A program made the position numbers and the translations under genes. Source: Micropterus salmoides (taxonomy: Eukaryota; Chordata; Actinopteri; Centrarchiformes; Centrarchidae). Taken from it: a stretch of DNA of 64,000 nucleotides. The notes under the pieces are model-generated. The model had not been told where the DNA came from. It did not search any database and worked only from the letters and a program-made list of their open reading frames with translations. The DNA lies in assembly GCF_014851395.1 (NCBI RefSeq), contig NW_024041262.1:14681171-14745170 (forward strand), in the 5' to 3' direction. Below, in pieces: positions 22,901 through 35,777 of the stretch (its first letter is position 1; each line of letters starts with the position of its first letter).

Positions 22901-25900
22901 ACCAGTACTGTAAGTTATAAAAGTTGATAAGACAGCTGGTTCACAAAACACAGCCAAGAAATTAGATATTTGGTTTCATTCACATTATGTGATCCAAATT
23001 TAGCTATTAAGCCATGAATCTACTAGACTGAGTTGAATAAGAATACCTGAAATTAAACAGTTCAGCCCCTTGATGTATTGAGTGAGCGAAGAGATATGCA
23101 AAAATCTTTCTGGTGGAAGTAATCATAGATCTGCAATGAATTCTTACAAGCATTTCTACTTCTGACTTGTTCTCTGACATTCATGTGATTTGCTCTTTCT
23201 TCTTTCTTGGCTCAGATTTGTTATGGCACACTTTGGGATTGATTTCATTGTCTTTGCAACGAGTAGCATCAGATGGGGGCATAAAACCTTAAAATCCCAG
23301 TTTATCATATTCTCTCAAAACTTGAGCCATCAAAAAAACAGACTTATCTTGTAAGTCTCCCACATCTCCTTGGCAGGAGTTGTCATTCTTGGGCAGGTAG
23401 TTGACCCCGGCTTGCCCCTCTCTCCTCCACTCCTCAAGCCTCCCTGAGGTATCTCTTGTCTGTGATTCACGTTCTTATCTCTTCGGTGCATACAGTGAGG
23501 TAGACCGCACAGACACAGGTCGCAGGACCAATCGCATCCGCACATCTGAGTGAATTATTCAAATTGCCGAGAGCAAGAGGTGCATACAACCTTTTCCTGT
23601 TACGTGAGAGGAATGGCTGGCCAGGCGGCAGTCATTGCAGATCAGACAGTCATTTAGATTGTACAAAAATGTAATTTGTTCTCATATCTGATTTTATCGT
23701 AATGGCTGTTATAGTCACTTGGTAATGACCTGGTGTCCATCTTACACCCGTGTTCAGCGTAAGTTAATGAAATCACATTGAACGACCTAAATGGATTACA
23801 TAGATCATATTTATATCTATGATTGTAATAAAGTGCATATACGTGTGGAGGTGTTGACACAAGGCAGCAAAAAAAGACAGGCAACAGTAGTGCTGTTTGA
23901 ACATCACAAATACCAGAGCTGAAGGTAACAGTGTGGAAATCAATTACATGGTTGGCTCACTTAATTGATATCCACCTCAGCATAAAGATAGATAGCACTC
24001 TGAGTAATATTAAGGCGGAGGCTTTCCTACGAAAAGGACTTCTTTTCACGGCGCTCAAATAATTTAGAATGAATACAGAAAATGCTACATATGCATATCT
24101 TTAGAAGTTTTGGAAAGCTGTTTGTCTGCAGAAAATATGCACAATCTTCAATTTAATACTCTGAGTGGAGCAAACCTCTGTAAAAAAAAAAGTTAAATGT
24201 TAAATTATCTGCAAAGACAAATCCAATATATTTTGAATAACTTTTTTGGTTTAAGGTAAACCTGTCTGGCGAGGCAAAGCTTTAAAAAAATATTTCATTT
24301 CATTGCGAGTTATTTTTCAAAATATTTAATAGCTTCTACTGGACCATTCATCTTCAGTTGATGAACTGCGCTGCTGCTGCTGCTGCTGCAGTGACCAAAA
24401 GTGGTAAATGGCACAATGCAAACACTACACAGTCGCAGAAAACATATATTTGCCTCAAATGAGGCATCTGTTTCCTCAGATTGGACAAGAAATTCTTTGA
24501 CGCAAACAACTTTTATTTATTTATTTATTTTTTACTGCTGATAGACAAGCCTCACATCAAACTACCGGAAACATTCTTTTCTGTGGACCTAATTATCTGA
24601 GTTACAACCACTCAGCATGAATTCTTTCCTATGTGCTTGTGTGTTTCACTGATCTCTGCACGGACTATGCAAAAATGTCATGTTAGCATTACCGTGCTTT
24701 GCATTGAAGTGCTATTTAAGCTGGAGTGAAATCCTTTTTGTTACCACCATCACTCTTTCATGTAGGTTAAGGTTTAGGTGTAATACATACACGTAAACAT
24801 AGATGATGGTGATGATCCTGATGGTGCCACAATAAGAAGATATACAATCATTCTTAACCAGTAACATGTGTCATGCACACCTTAGGCCACTCTGGCCTGT
24901 TTGAAAATACTGTCAAACACACATCAGTCACAGGATAAAGTCAGGGGAACAGTTTCTGAAATCATGCACCATCAACAAATGGACTGTTCGTAATTCCACA
25001 TACTATACACTGTACATACGCTCCACCCACTAGTTTATCTGTAAAGAGCATGGCCCATTACAGAGATTCAGGCACAAAGGTATAATTTTGTTAGTTCCCT
25101 CGTGCAGAGAATTCAAAAGGGCAATCATCAAGGTGAGATTTTAAAGGCAAACACTCCTTCACCTTCAAATTATATCAGTGCTCAGACCTGACAGGCAGAC
25201 AGAATATCTGCAACTTTCCTCACAGATAAGCACTTTCCTTTCTCTGTTGTAAAGCTAAAAGTTGTCTTAAATCCCCTGCTAACTGTGGGTAACACTAGTT
25301 TTTTAATGACACTTTATGACAGAGAGATATGTGTATTTGGAGGTGTATACGTTTCAGACACTTTAAGATATCTTTATGTTGGGACCAAATGAGCATTCAT
25401 TAAATAGTCGATTATGCAGTTGACAGTGATAATGAGTCATTTTTGAAACAATGGATCTTAGATTTCACACAGAAAGACAAAGGGAAGCTTCTATTTTATA
25501 GCCATAAACTGTGTCAGCTGAAATGACAGCTGTCGCTAGCAGATTTTATCAGATGTTGGTGTAAGCTAATGCTATGACCATTTTTTATTTTTTTTTATTC
25601 CAGCTCACTAGTTTTAATGTGAACCATGTGAAAGGGTCTTAAATATCCGTGTGATGGCTGAATCCACAACAGCGTGTATATGTAGCCACAGTATTAAATA
25701 ATTGCATAAAAAATGTAAATGTGATTAAAAAGAAATTTGTTCTAACACAACAATGAATGGTTTGGATGGTTACTATGAAAAACACACATGATCACACAAT
25801 ACAGCATTTTACTTTATGCTTTCATGTATGCTTCCCACTATCCTCGAAACTCTTGTGATGCCAAGTATGGCTCTAATGAGAGCCCCATGCACACTGCTTT

Positions 25901-26769
25901 AGCACGTAGAGAAATCTGAAGATTGACAGGTGTGTTGTGCCTAGTTAAAGATGCTAAGCTAGGGTTGAATAACTGAAGAACATCTTCTGTTGACCCCCTT
26001 TTATTAGATGCACTCACATTAGCTGTGACTGAGGGTATAGTAGATCATCGTCTCGGACTCAACAGAGATCAATTCTCATTTCCTTCAACTTCAACAGTTT
26101 TGAAATTCAATGTTTTTGTAGGATCATCCAATTTGAGTCATCCAAATTGTCGGCCAGTTTTTCGTGTGGTAGATTGACTCATCATTCATCTGGGTCTATG
26201 CAGACTGATACCAGCAGCTCTGAACTGGGCTAGTTGATGAAACATAAAGATGACTTGAGGCATACCTTTCTTTGAGCACAGGTTTGTTCCAAACTTTGGA
26301 TTCTGTGGCCTATTAGCACATTGGAAAAGTACACTGTGGACTTTTGACATCTTCCTGCTGATGCAACACCTGAGTACTGTTACCACACTATTCTGGTTTG
26401 TTAGGACATTGGAGCACAGACACTGAATGACATCAGGCTATTAATTCATCCACTACATATTGCATTCTAACTACTACTGAATATATAGAATTATAATGCT
26501 CATATTGTGCCTTTATTTTCCAAATAAAACCTGAATAAATGAAACATTTTTAATTTGTAACTTTTACATACTTGAAATTCCTACATTTTCTTTACTGGCA
26601 CATTCAAAATCACATGTGTGGTTGGGGATACAGAGCTATCCCAGCATGCATAGGTTTAAACACCCTATACAACATTACTGATTGCACATTTATTGTAAAA
26701 CTTGCTGTATTTCTTATTTATAGAATTTTATACATTAAAAGTACCTTTCCTGTATAAAGTGTCTTAATC
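19966..26769. other. Intergenic, no gene recognised
   Basis: Almost 7 kb of AT-rich DNA with no supported gene. Small low-complexity tracts occur at 24374-24390 (CTG-type) and 24511-24531 (TTTA-type). A TATTTATAC motif near 22213 in CACA-rich sequence looks promoter-like, but nothing supports a transcript. Confidence 0.5.
24373..24391. repeat. CTG/GCT trinucleotide tract
   Basis: About six GCT/CTG units ending in CTGCAG. Short, so probably stable. Confidence 0.85.
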
Positions 26770-26870
26770 AACTCACCCAGCGTGCCTTTGGCAGGTCGCC
26801 AATCTATCTCAGGTTTAACACATACTGAATTCCACACAACCTCACATGGTTCAAATTGTGAATTCCTGTG
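26770..26870. repeat. Dispersed repeat fragment
   Basis: GGCAGGTCGCCAATCTATC followed by CAGGTTTAACACATACTGAA and ACAACCTCACATGG matches a remembered fish/vertebrate dispersed repeat (caggtcgccagtccatc...aacacatagagacagacaacc type). The block at 52362-52550 looks like a later section of the same repeat unit. Confidence 0.5.
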
Positions 26871-27063
26871 AGTTCAGTAAAATTAGATTCAATGTCCTAC
26901 AAAACATCTGTGGGCACAAGAGTGATTCATGATGTCCAAAAACATCCAAACAGTTGAGGTGGTCTACTGTGCTACTCACTGAGGTAGGAAAAAGAAAGCC
27001 AAAACACAATCTGTAATTAACCCGCGTAATGTCTCAAACTCAAGGCTTTAAATGTGTAAACAC

Positions 27064-27160
27064 TAGGGCTGACCCCGAATAGCCGAAGATTCTATGCTTC
27101 AATGGGCGGAGCCTGATTCGACTGTCAATCTCACAGTCAAAGCTTCGCAGCGAAACAAAG
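27064..27160. mobile_element. hAT-like terminal fragment
   Basis: TAGGGCTGACCCCGAATAGC with GAAGATTCTATGCTTC and a nearby CAAAGCTTCGCAGCG resembles the TAGGGCTG-type end of fish hAT elements. No matching CAGCCCTA end was seen to the right before the GA microsatellite, so the copy is truncated or rearranged. Confidence 0.45.
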
Positions 27161-27626
27161 ATCATGTCATTTTGGTGATACAGGGGTGCTCAAGTCTGAT
27201 TTTACATAGAACTATCAGTTTTCTCCCAATAAGTTAATATACAGCATATATACATTTAAACGATTAATCCTGTAAATAAACATGTAAAAAGAATAAAACT
27301 TTCAATAAATGTTTTTAAAGTGCGTAAATAAATCCAAAATTGTAACCCTAACCCTGGGTCGTCAGTGTGCATGTGTAGGCGTAACCGTGTATGAGTAGTG
27401 GCAGAAGAGGAACACTTGCTGAAGAGACGGAAGGCCAGCTTCACCGGTATTGTGCAAGTTTTCTGCACCTCGCACGACTTTTGGATAATTTATTACCATT
27501 GATGAACTACACAAAGAATTTTTTATCGTTTTTTAAATAGCCGGCTACTTGAAATAGACCCGCGAGGAACCGCAACGTACATGCAGTTGTCCGCAAAACT
27601 CTGCATAAGACTGGTGAATGGCAGGC

Positions 27627-27646
27627 GAGAGAGAGAGAGAGAGAGA

Positions 27647-27683
<37 letters not shown>
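27627..27683. repeat. GA microsatellite
   Basis: (GA)n of about 28 units with a single T interruption (GTGAGA) near 27651, purine on the plus strand. Confidence 0.95.
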
Positions 27684-27687
<4 letters not shown>

Positions 27688-28305
27688 GGGTCTACAAAAA
27701 GCCTCAGTTTAACTGGAAATTTAGTTGACTGAATAATGCAGTTATGCAGCTTCTCAAGATTAAAGCAGAGCCACCATGTGTTACCCCTCCGACGCCCCTA
27801 TGTTTAATAGTCTTGAAAAGGTCCTCTTAAATCTTTCAAATATAGCATGACTGCTCTCTAAGGGCACCAGTATTTGATCCAATGTCCCGATTCTGTGAGG
27901 CTCCAAGAAAACAAGCCCAGGTTTAAACTTTCCAGTAAACTCAAGCTAACACTTAGCCTCCAGTATGGCTACAAATCAAAGAACCACTGAATGAAGTGAA
28001 TCACTAAAACTATACCCAGATTTACTGTCAACAGTTGTGGAAAGCTGGACAGTACATGGATGTAATTAGTTTGCCCAATTTGTTTTACCTTGATCTTGTA
28101 CTGAAGACTCTCTGATAATAATAATGACGATTCATAATTCATAATTATGAAATCATTCATTTCTTTCTATCATTTTTCAGACAAAATACTGATACAACTG
28201 TTTTCACAATGTCAGTAATTGTGAAATAGTATGACATTGCTTGAGATTTCGACACTCATAATCATCAATTCACTTTTCATTTCCTCACATACATTTATTT
28301 TCTAC
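27684..28305. other. Intergenic, no gene recognised
   Basis: AT-rich sequence without a recognisable gene or repeat boundary. Confidence 0.5.
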
Positions 28306-28550
28306 TTACCTGGGGCCAAGTTGTGATGACTGCAGTCTAAGCGAGGTAGTCCAGATGTCCCCCTCCCCAGCAACATCTTCCAGCTCCTCCTGTGGGATCC
28401 TGAGACGTTTCCAAGCCATTTTCAAGCCAGATGACATGCATAGTGTTCGGGGTTTTCCCCAGGGTCTCCTACCAGTTGGACATGCCTGGAAAACCTCCAA
28501 TGGACTTTATACTGCTTCAAGGAGCAGCAGCTCTACTACGGATGTCTGAG
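28306..28550 (-). pseudogene. LINE reverse-transcriptase ORF, C-terminal fragment
   Basis: Read on the minus strand, the 64-codon frame encodes VFQACPTGRRPWGKPRTL, then LKMAWKRLRIPQEELEDVAGEGD and IWTTSLRLQSSQLGPR. The order ACPTGRRPxGxPRT ... AWxRLxIPxEELExVAGE ... WxxxLRL is a very common tail of fish non-LTR retrotransposon ORFs. The frame starts abruptly. Similarity continues to about 28550 in another frame (AGCAGCAGCTCTACTA), so the copy is a short, 5'-truncated, frameshifted fragment. I do not assign a clade. Confidence 0.68.
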
Positions 28551-28684
28551 CTACTTATCCAATTTATAATGGTAAACTTAATTCAATTAATCATTATTTA
28601 ATAATTAAATTACAAATTTTGTGAGCTAAATAAATTAGATGGTTATGTCACCATTAGCAGGACACAAAATGAAAAACACATATT

Positions 28685-28765
28685 TAGAATAGAATATATT
28701 GTTATTGTCATTGGGCTCAACACAATGAAAATCTGTTCAGCAGCTCTTCAGCAGTGTGCAGCAGA
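28685..28765. repeat. Dispersed repeat tail fragment
   Basis: GAATAGAATATATTGTTATTG followed by CACAATGAAAATCTGTTCAGCAGC resembles the 3' tail of fish LINE/SINE families that share a 'gaatagaa...ttattgtcatt...caacgaaat' pattern. A similar 'agaatagaatttatt' start occurs at 48255. Confidence 0.4.
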
Positions 28766-30354
28766 AACACAAAATAGATAAATAAATAAATAAAACAAAA
28801 TAGAAAAAATTATCAATAACAATACAATCTACACAAAGGCAAAGCGATAAAAACAAGGGTGATCTAAAATAATGCATTACGTGTAATATGATTAAAAACA
28901 CAGATGACATTATTTCCTCTCAATCATAATATGCCAATATAGGAAAAGTGAAAGATAACCATCGTTGAAGTTGCAGTTTAGACCAGTAAGTCTGTAAAAG
29001 CAGATAACTGGGTTTTCTCAGCCAAGGGACACCCACACACAAAGCAGACACAAAGCAGACCACATTCAGAGAAGTCTCAGAAGTACCATTGTCATCATAC
29101 ACACTCTGCAGCAACCACACTTTGAGATTTAAATGAGAGCTCTGGATTCTCAGAAAAATCCTAGACCTTACGGACTGCAGGCTCATCATGGTGGCCTAGC
29201 AGCAGCGAGCAGCTACAGGGATTTGTGGTTTGGGATTACAGCAGAACACAGACGTTCTTCTGAAGCAGCCAAGCAGCGAGTGACTGAACAGAAAAGACAC
29301 CAGCTGGAGTGTAAAATATAGAAGTCTATCTCATGACTATTCTAGGAACCATATGATTGCATAGTGCAAGTTTATAGCCATATACTTTAACACCTTGCAT
29401 AAACATCCTTGTTTTACTGATACAACTTGATTTCTAAAGGGGAAATTAGGGTAATTTTTTTAATATGGGTCTTATTTTTCTTTCAAGTTGACGGTTTGAA
29501 AGTAGCTTTTTCAGTTTCTTGCATAACATGAATAAGGCAGACGTTTGTCTGTCATAGCATAAACAAGTTATGAAAGCATGGTTATGTAAATACATGTGTC
29601 ACTCCTGCTTCAGTTTTCAGTGGACATGTTGGACATGGACATGATTTTTCGGATGGAGGTATGTGTGTGGTGCTACAGTGAGGTTACCAGGCAAGGTTTC
29701 GATCAGAACCAATCAGCATGATACCAAAACATGTTGACATACCACAGCTTGTGTCCCATCAGATAACTGTGATTGATTTGCACTTCCACAAGTGTAATCT
29801 ATCCTTAGCCTTTATCAAGTGCTTGGTTACCAAACATCATAGTTCATTTGTCATAACAGTGATCTATGCCTAACCTTCATTATAATGTAATTGCCTGGCA
29901 GATACTGTATTTTATATTTAAAATGTTGCCACTGATACAGCCATGCTGCTAGTGGCTCTCTAAGGCTGTACTTAGGGGCACAGTGGTGCTGTGAGCTAAA
30001 TGTCGACATTGGCATGGTTGAAGTGTTTATAAATATGCTTTAATTGTTCAGGATGTTGAGGTAAAATGGGAAACAGTGGGTCAAGCCATGTTAAGTATAT
30101 TTCTAGAGCGCCATTAAGGTTTGAAAAGCAACGAAAATATTGATATAAATGCAACAGCAAAAGACGCAAAATAAGATACAGGACAGATGCAGCTGCAGTA
30201 AAGACAGAGCTAATTTGCATGACAGGGAGACAGAGGGAGAGTGTGTGTAATTGTGATTGCGCATGTGTACAATGTATCACTGCCTGTGTGTGCCCACACA
30301 CACAACGGCATATCCACTAATCACATCCAGTCAGCCAACAATACCACACAGTCT
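28766..30354. other. Intergenic, no gene recognised
   Basis: AT-rich with an ATAAATAAATAAATAAA tract at about 28771-28790. No supported gene. Confidence 0.5.
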
Positions 30355-30715
30355 GCAGGAGAGGAAAGTGAGGCACAGACTGCAGGTTGCAAGCTATGCT
30401 GAATTTCAGTTCTCGAGTGCGGATTTGAAAACTGTCGAGCCTGAATCATTGACAAGGACAAGAAGCTTATTCCAGAGGCAGGAGGCCCTACAGGAAAAGA
30501 CTCTGCCCCCAACCCCCTACACCCCCCACTGGTTTTCTTTCTGATATATAGATTTCCTTGCTGTCCTGCAACCTGAGAGTGAACAGTGCAGTTGGGCTTA
30601 CAGGGAGCGAGTCAATAAGTCATACAGTATATTAAGGAGCAGGGGTGGGTAATATCTTCTAGGTTAGAAGAGGGAGTTTACAGGAAGCCAGTGAAGAGTG
30701 AACAGTGAAAACACA
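30355..30715 (+). repeat. Dispersed fish repeat fragment
   Basis: Landmarks in order: AAGCTTATTCCAGAGGCAGG, CCTACAGGAAAAGACTCTGC, GCAACCTGAGAGTGAACAGTG, AGTATATTAAGGAGCAGG, then ACAGGAAGCCAGTGAAGAG. This order is familiar from an abundant interspersed repeat in percomorph fish. The 95-codon open frame over its left half (30257-30544) is not supported as a gene. Confidence 0.5.
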
Positions 30716-32914
30716 TTTATTTCCTGGTTTGCATACATAGTGTGCTGTTGAGATTTGATTATGTTGGATATTGTGTAGTGTGGAGTTTGGGTGGGTGTAT
30801 GCATACCAGCAGCCGCCTCTGAGGCAGACAGATACATTTTTCTAGATTGATAAATTGCATGGCATAGAGTACCTTCTCATTTAGATGTCACTGTTGCATA
30901 CTGCTTACTTTGACATTTTGAGTCTCATCCGTGCAAGTATTGTATGTGTTTTCTGTCTGTATTTTTATAAAAATAAAATGTCAGACTGTCTCAGCTGATT
31001 TGCATGGTGCAAAGAAGTGGTAAAATGCAATTTGTCAAGATTTGCAATGGTACTGATGAGGAAAATATAGTTGTTTATGTTTCCTTCAATCACATTAGCG
31101 TGATAGCCATTATTTTCCAATACTGTAATATTTAGATGTCATTTCACACTTAATTGTTCAATCATAAGGTGTTTACCGTTTGACCAATTAAATTAGAGGC
31201 CTTGCTGCAGGAGCTGCAAAAATCCAACCTTGCTGAGTAACACTGACTGATTTCAGATGACAGCTACACTAGAAAACAAAATGTTTTGATCATAACACCT
31301 CATTTAAAAGCAGTTATTAGCGATCCCAAAATGTTCCTCTATGTTTCAAACAAGGACCGCTTAAACTAACTTATCCTGAATCTTGTAAGATGAAAGATGA
31401 CCAAAAAGGCAGCTTTCAGTCCACAAGGTTGCTATGTTTTTAAGGACTCTGCCTTGGTTTATTCTGTACATTCCTTTACGGATATCCTATTCAACTAATA
31501 TTTTTAACTGGCATTTTGCTTTGCTTGGAAGGCACACCTCTGGTACAATCCTACCTCATAAATATAACTTTTTGCCCTGAGCGCCATCCTCATCACTAAT
31601 AACACAGGTAGCAGGTCTACACACTCAAGTGAAAATTAATTCCTGGAATGTCTGGCTTCTTCCAGGTGAGGCTTTAGCTAAAGTTCTTCTGCATTTGGGG
31701 AAGATTGTTGTACCATGCGAGCTGATGGATGGTTAGCTTAGCGTGAACAGCCTGTACCGTTTGCTCAGTAACGGCTTAATGACTTAAGTGCCCATATTTG
31801 ACTCCAATTCCCAATACCAACATTTTTGCTCATATTTTAAGAAAGGGAACACAACTGAGGGCAGTTCAGAATATAAACTGGTGCTCATCTTTAAAACAAC
31901 GTCTTCGAAGAACATCAGACAGTTATGCACAAGAAGAAGAATATAGTACCAGAGTTGATTGAGTAGAAATGATGGGGGATGTTGCGCTGAGATACAAATG
32001 GCAGGAGAAAGTCATATACACATGGACAGTTTCTGAAGATTAGTTAAGCTGTTAACACCTTTATTGCAGACAAATTCTTGAGTGTGATGTAAACAATGAG
32101 CCAGAACAACACTGTGAAACTTGCGTCAGTCTGCTTGTGATACAAATGCCTCTTGAAATGGGGTATCAGGCTCACTGACATGTAATAACTCCCAAAGAAA
32201 CCATCTGCTATCAAAACCGGTCATCAAATCTGCCAAAAAGTAGCACATTGTTGACAAAAATAGATGTATGGGCACAGTTAATAATTAATGAATGTCAACA
32301 CTCTCCTATTTAATCAGGTTTGGGCAGAGTTCTCATGTCACAGGCCAATCAATTCATCTTGTTCTTTATTCCAAAATTCTTGATTCATTTCATCTTCTGT
32401 GTTGCTTTAGCAAACATTTGCTGAGCAGCAGTTAAGAAAGGATTGTACCATTACACAAGCTGAGTCATTGTCTGTGATCATACTCTGAGTATTTGGGATC
32501 GAAAACAATAATTACTGTGAGAGAGAATGTAGATTTGTGCTGTACATGTTACAGCTGAGCAGAGTGAAATTACAACTTTGTATATGAAGAAGTCAATAGA
32601 GTACATTTTCTTAGTTCCACATAGATGTGAACACTGCCTGTAACCATAGCAATGTTACAGGTCTAGTGCAAAGATGGTGACTTCAGAAGCTACAGAGAGT
32701 ATTCAAAGAATAGTAAAGTTATCCATCGGGTAGTGATGAAATGACACAGAATAGATGCTTTTCGTCCTTACATAAATCCATAGAGTTATGAGAACTCTAA
32801 ATACAGTGCTCAGTGCTGAATGTACCATTTACCTCCAGACCAAATAATTGGAAACCTGGACAAATATGAAAACGGGGTTGAAACTACAGCAAAAATCCTG
32901 CATTAGCCATTCAA
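30716..32914. other. Intergenic, no gene recognised
   Basis: AT-rich sequence. No gene, RNA gene or bounded repeat recognised. Confidence 0.5.
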
Positions 32915-33222
32915 ACAATGAGTTGATTGACAGAAAATTAATCAATAGTTTTTTCTAAACACTAAAATATATATGTTCTCTGGTTGCAGCTTCTCAGATG
33001 TGAGGATTTGCTGTTTTTCTTCTTTGTTGTGTCATTGTTAAGTGAAATGCCTAAAAAGTAAAACTGCTGTAGATTGTTTTTCGGTCAAAACAAACAATTA
33101 GAAGACATCACCCTGGACTTTGGGAAATTATGAATAAAAATATAATGACGCTATTAACAACTCAATTGCCAGTCTGTTACTCAATTAGTCGTTCATCAGA
33201 AAACTAATCTGCAGCTAATTTG
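32915..33222. mobile_element. Non-autonomous hAT-derived repeat, copy 1
   Basis: The ordered blocks GATTGACAGAAAATTAATCAA, GGTTGCAGCTTCTCAGATGTG, GGTCAAAACAAACAATTAGA and GAAGACATCACCCTGGACTT, then GGGAAATTATGA, followed by an AATTAGTCG...ATCTGCAGCTA end, match a well-known fish non-autonomous element whose consensus ends in TTGCAGCCCTA. The copy is diverged and its ends are worn. Confidence 0.55.
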
Positions 33223-33235
33223 ATAATAAAATTAT

Positions 33236-33438
33236 TCAGCTTCTCAATGTGACAATTCAGTGCTTCTTGTTGTTACATTTGATAGTAAGCAAATTTTTGG
33301 GTTTCAGACTGTTTATTGGGGAAAAAAATAAATCTGATGCATGTCCTTGGGCTGTGTGAAATTATAATTAATTGAAAAAATAATCTGATACAATCATTCA
33401 ATTAATCAATGACTAAATTATCTTGCAGCTATAAAAAT
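33236..33438. mobile_element. Non-autonomous hAT-derived repeat, copy 2 (partial)
   Basis: This is a second run of the same landmarks immediately after copy 1: CAGCTTCTCAATGTGACAAT, GATAGTAAGCAAATTTTTGG, GTTTCAGACTGTTTATTGGG, GTCCTTGGGCTGTGTGAAAT, and a terminal ATCAATGACTAAATTATCTTGCAGCT block. It has the same orientation as copy 1 and is shorter. Confidence 0.5.
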
Positions 33439-33439
33439 C

Positions 33440-35560
33440 AATGTTGATTTTTTTTTATGATGTTTTATATTGGTTAATCCAAAAAACTGTTCACTAGATT
33501 AACCACTTCATGGAAACAATTGTCATGTGTGCTGTTAAAATGCTTTGGATCTCTGTCTCTAAGATACCGACACTTCACCTAAAAACAACAAAAACAATTG
33601 TGTCTTTGTGACATTGCGAACTATTAGTCACCCAAATCCATTAGTTACCCAACCTCTTACTTCTGGGCATGGGTAACTAATCAGATGCAGATTCATTTGC
33701 ACAAATCAGACAAATCTGCCCTTGCATACTGTATATCAAGATGTCATTTAGGTACTCGTAACCAAACTACTTTGATTGTTAAACTCTCTCTTTTAACCAA
33801 ACCATGTGTGAATTTGACATGATTTAGCACTCCAAGAAGTCTGTTTCTGCAGAGAAAAGCAGGGACAATCTCACTGCACACCATGTTTTTAATTGATAAC
33901 TTTATCAGTGTGGAAAGCGGAAAGAGCCTTCAGCATGTGTGGTGGGCCTAATTCACTAAAACATCCAATTGAAAAACTTGAAGGTCCTTTTTCAAGAATA
34001 ACAAATAAGTGTTCATTAATGTGATTTATTGAACTGATGTGATTGATTATTCCCTACTTTTCTAAATAATACAATTTGTCTACTTTCCATACAAACATAT
34101 CCTACTTGTTTTCATTGAAATATTACATGGAGAGTCACAGTTCCAATTCATTTGCTTCCAGTCTCATTTAAGGACTTCACCAAGGTATTTAGCGTCGTGT
34201 GGAGTAGAAGACCACTGTGTAAATATAGCAAACAGCCACTCCTGTTCATTGTTTATTTTCCTGACAACAAAAAAATGTTTTGTAAAGCAAAAGGAAGGCC
34301 TTTGAGGTGATTACATGCTTTTATTTCTTCCTTCCAGCGACAAATTGGAATGAAATAATCTCTCATGGTGATAGATGTGCAAATCATTGCTCAGTGCCTG
34401 CTGGGTGAGTTCCTTGTTTTATCTCTCATTTCAAACACAATTCCTAGTAACAGAGCTGGGTACAAAAGACAACATTCAATTTCACCCTAAATCCCACAAT
34501 AGTCTCCTGTTTTCACATTGCAGGAAACTTCAGGATAATGCCCAAAGGCTGCTGGAGTTGAAGACTTAATGGCATGCAGCCATAATGTTCACACCTGAAT
34601 GGAACAGTAGCCACTGATACGGACTTTCTCTAATCTTTGGGATAATTTATTTTTAGGGAAAAGGTGCCAAGCTTTCTGTGTTTCCATTCATCAAGAAATC
34701 TCTGCTTTGATAATTCAGGGATACATGGTTTCCAATCCTAAAGTTCACTGTAATTTAAAAATACCCATGTAAACTGTACTGCCTTACACCTTAATTTTGT
34801 TATGTGTCTGTTCAGAGGCACTCATTATCAGGCATGTAAAATGCCTTGGTAGAGTGTTACTGTTCTTCCACAGCCTTTGTGATTTTTGTCATGGAGGCTT
34901 TTACTGCCAGGGGAAAGAGGCACATTCTCTCTGGTGTGTTTTTTCCTTTAAATTTTTTAACATACCCACTTCATTTGTGTTGTCTACTGCAGTGCATTTC
35001 TGTTCATTAAGATTTGTTTTTAAATGGAAAAAAGGTGCCCGAAATGGATGTGGGGCATTCGAGACACCCTGCTCAAAATGTTAATGTGTTCAGTGTTTAG
35101 TTAAGAAGAATAAGCGAGGGGTGCAACTTCATGCCTTTGTTTTGTAAAAAAGTTTTTTAGATGGAAGCAAGTCATTTGGAATGTGATCTCTCTTGACAAG
35201 CCCTTAATTTAAAATTAAGATCATCCCCTGTGTGCTTTCAGATGTATAAAGACAATCAAAATCTTTATCTAATCACTGGCAGTGATTCAGCATGCACATT
35301 GGTAAGATGTGACCTCATAAACACGCTCAAAGAAAGACCGGTGGGAAAGCATGCATAAACACCACTATAAATACCTTATTTAATGGATGCTTCTGATAAG
35401 GTTTAAACAGAAAACAGACATAACTCACAAAGTTACAATAAAGTTATTTCAAAGCTCATAAGTTAGTAATGTTTACCTCACTGCACTTGTTACCTTTCAG
35501 CCAGTAGCTTCTTCCTCTGGGCAATACTTTGCATTACAGTCTATTAAAATGATAACACTT
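33440..35560. other. Intergenic, no gene recognised
   Basis: AT-rich sequence with no supported gene. The frames at 34375-34569 and 34797-35084 lack recognisable motifs. Confidence 0.5.
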
Positions 35561-35777
35561 TACAATATAGTATGAAAACCCTCCATAATTACGAAATAAA
35601 AAAAAAAGAATAGCTACCCAGTAGTTGCCGAGTAACTCTCAATGAAGTAATAACAAGATCATAACAAGTTAGTTAATGAATTGTTCCTGATTAACTCACA
35701 ATTAACTGCCGAATGGCATAAACCCATTGTAGTATCCAATATTTGTGCATTTGACTCATAACAGTTCAAAATAGCAC

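Noticed and set aside
27340..27358. Telomere-like TAACCCTAACCC
   Set aside because: Fewer than three units, inside a probable transposon remnant. Chance or element sequence.
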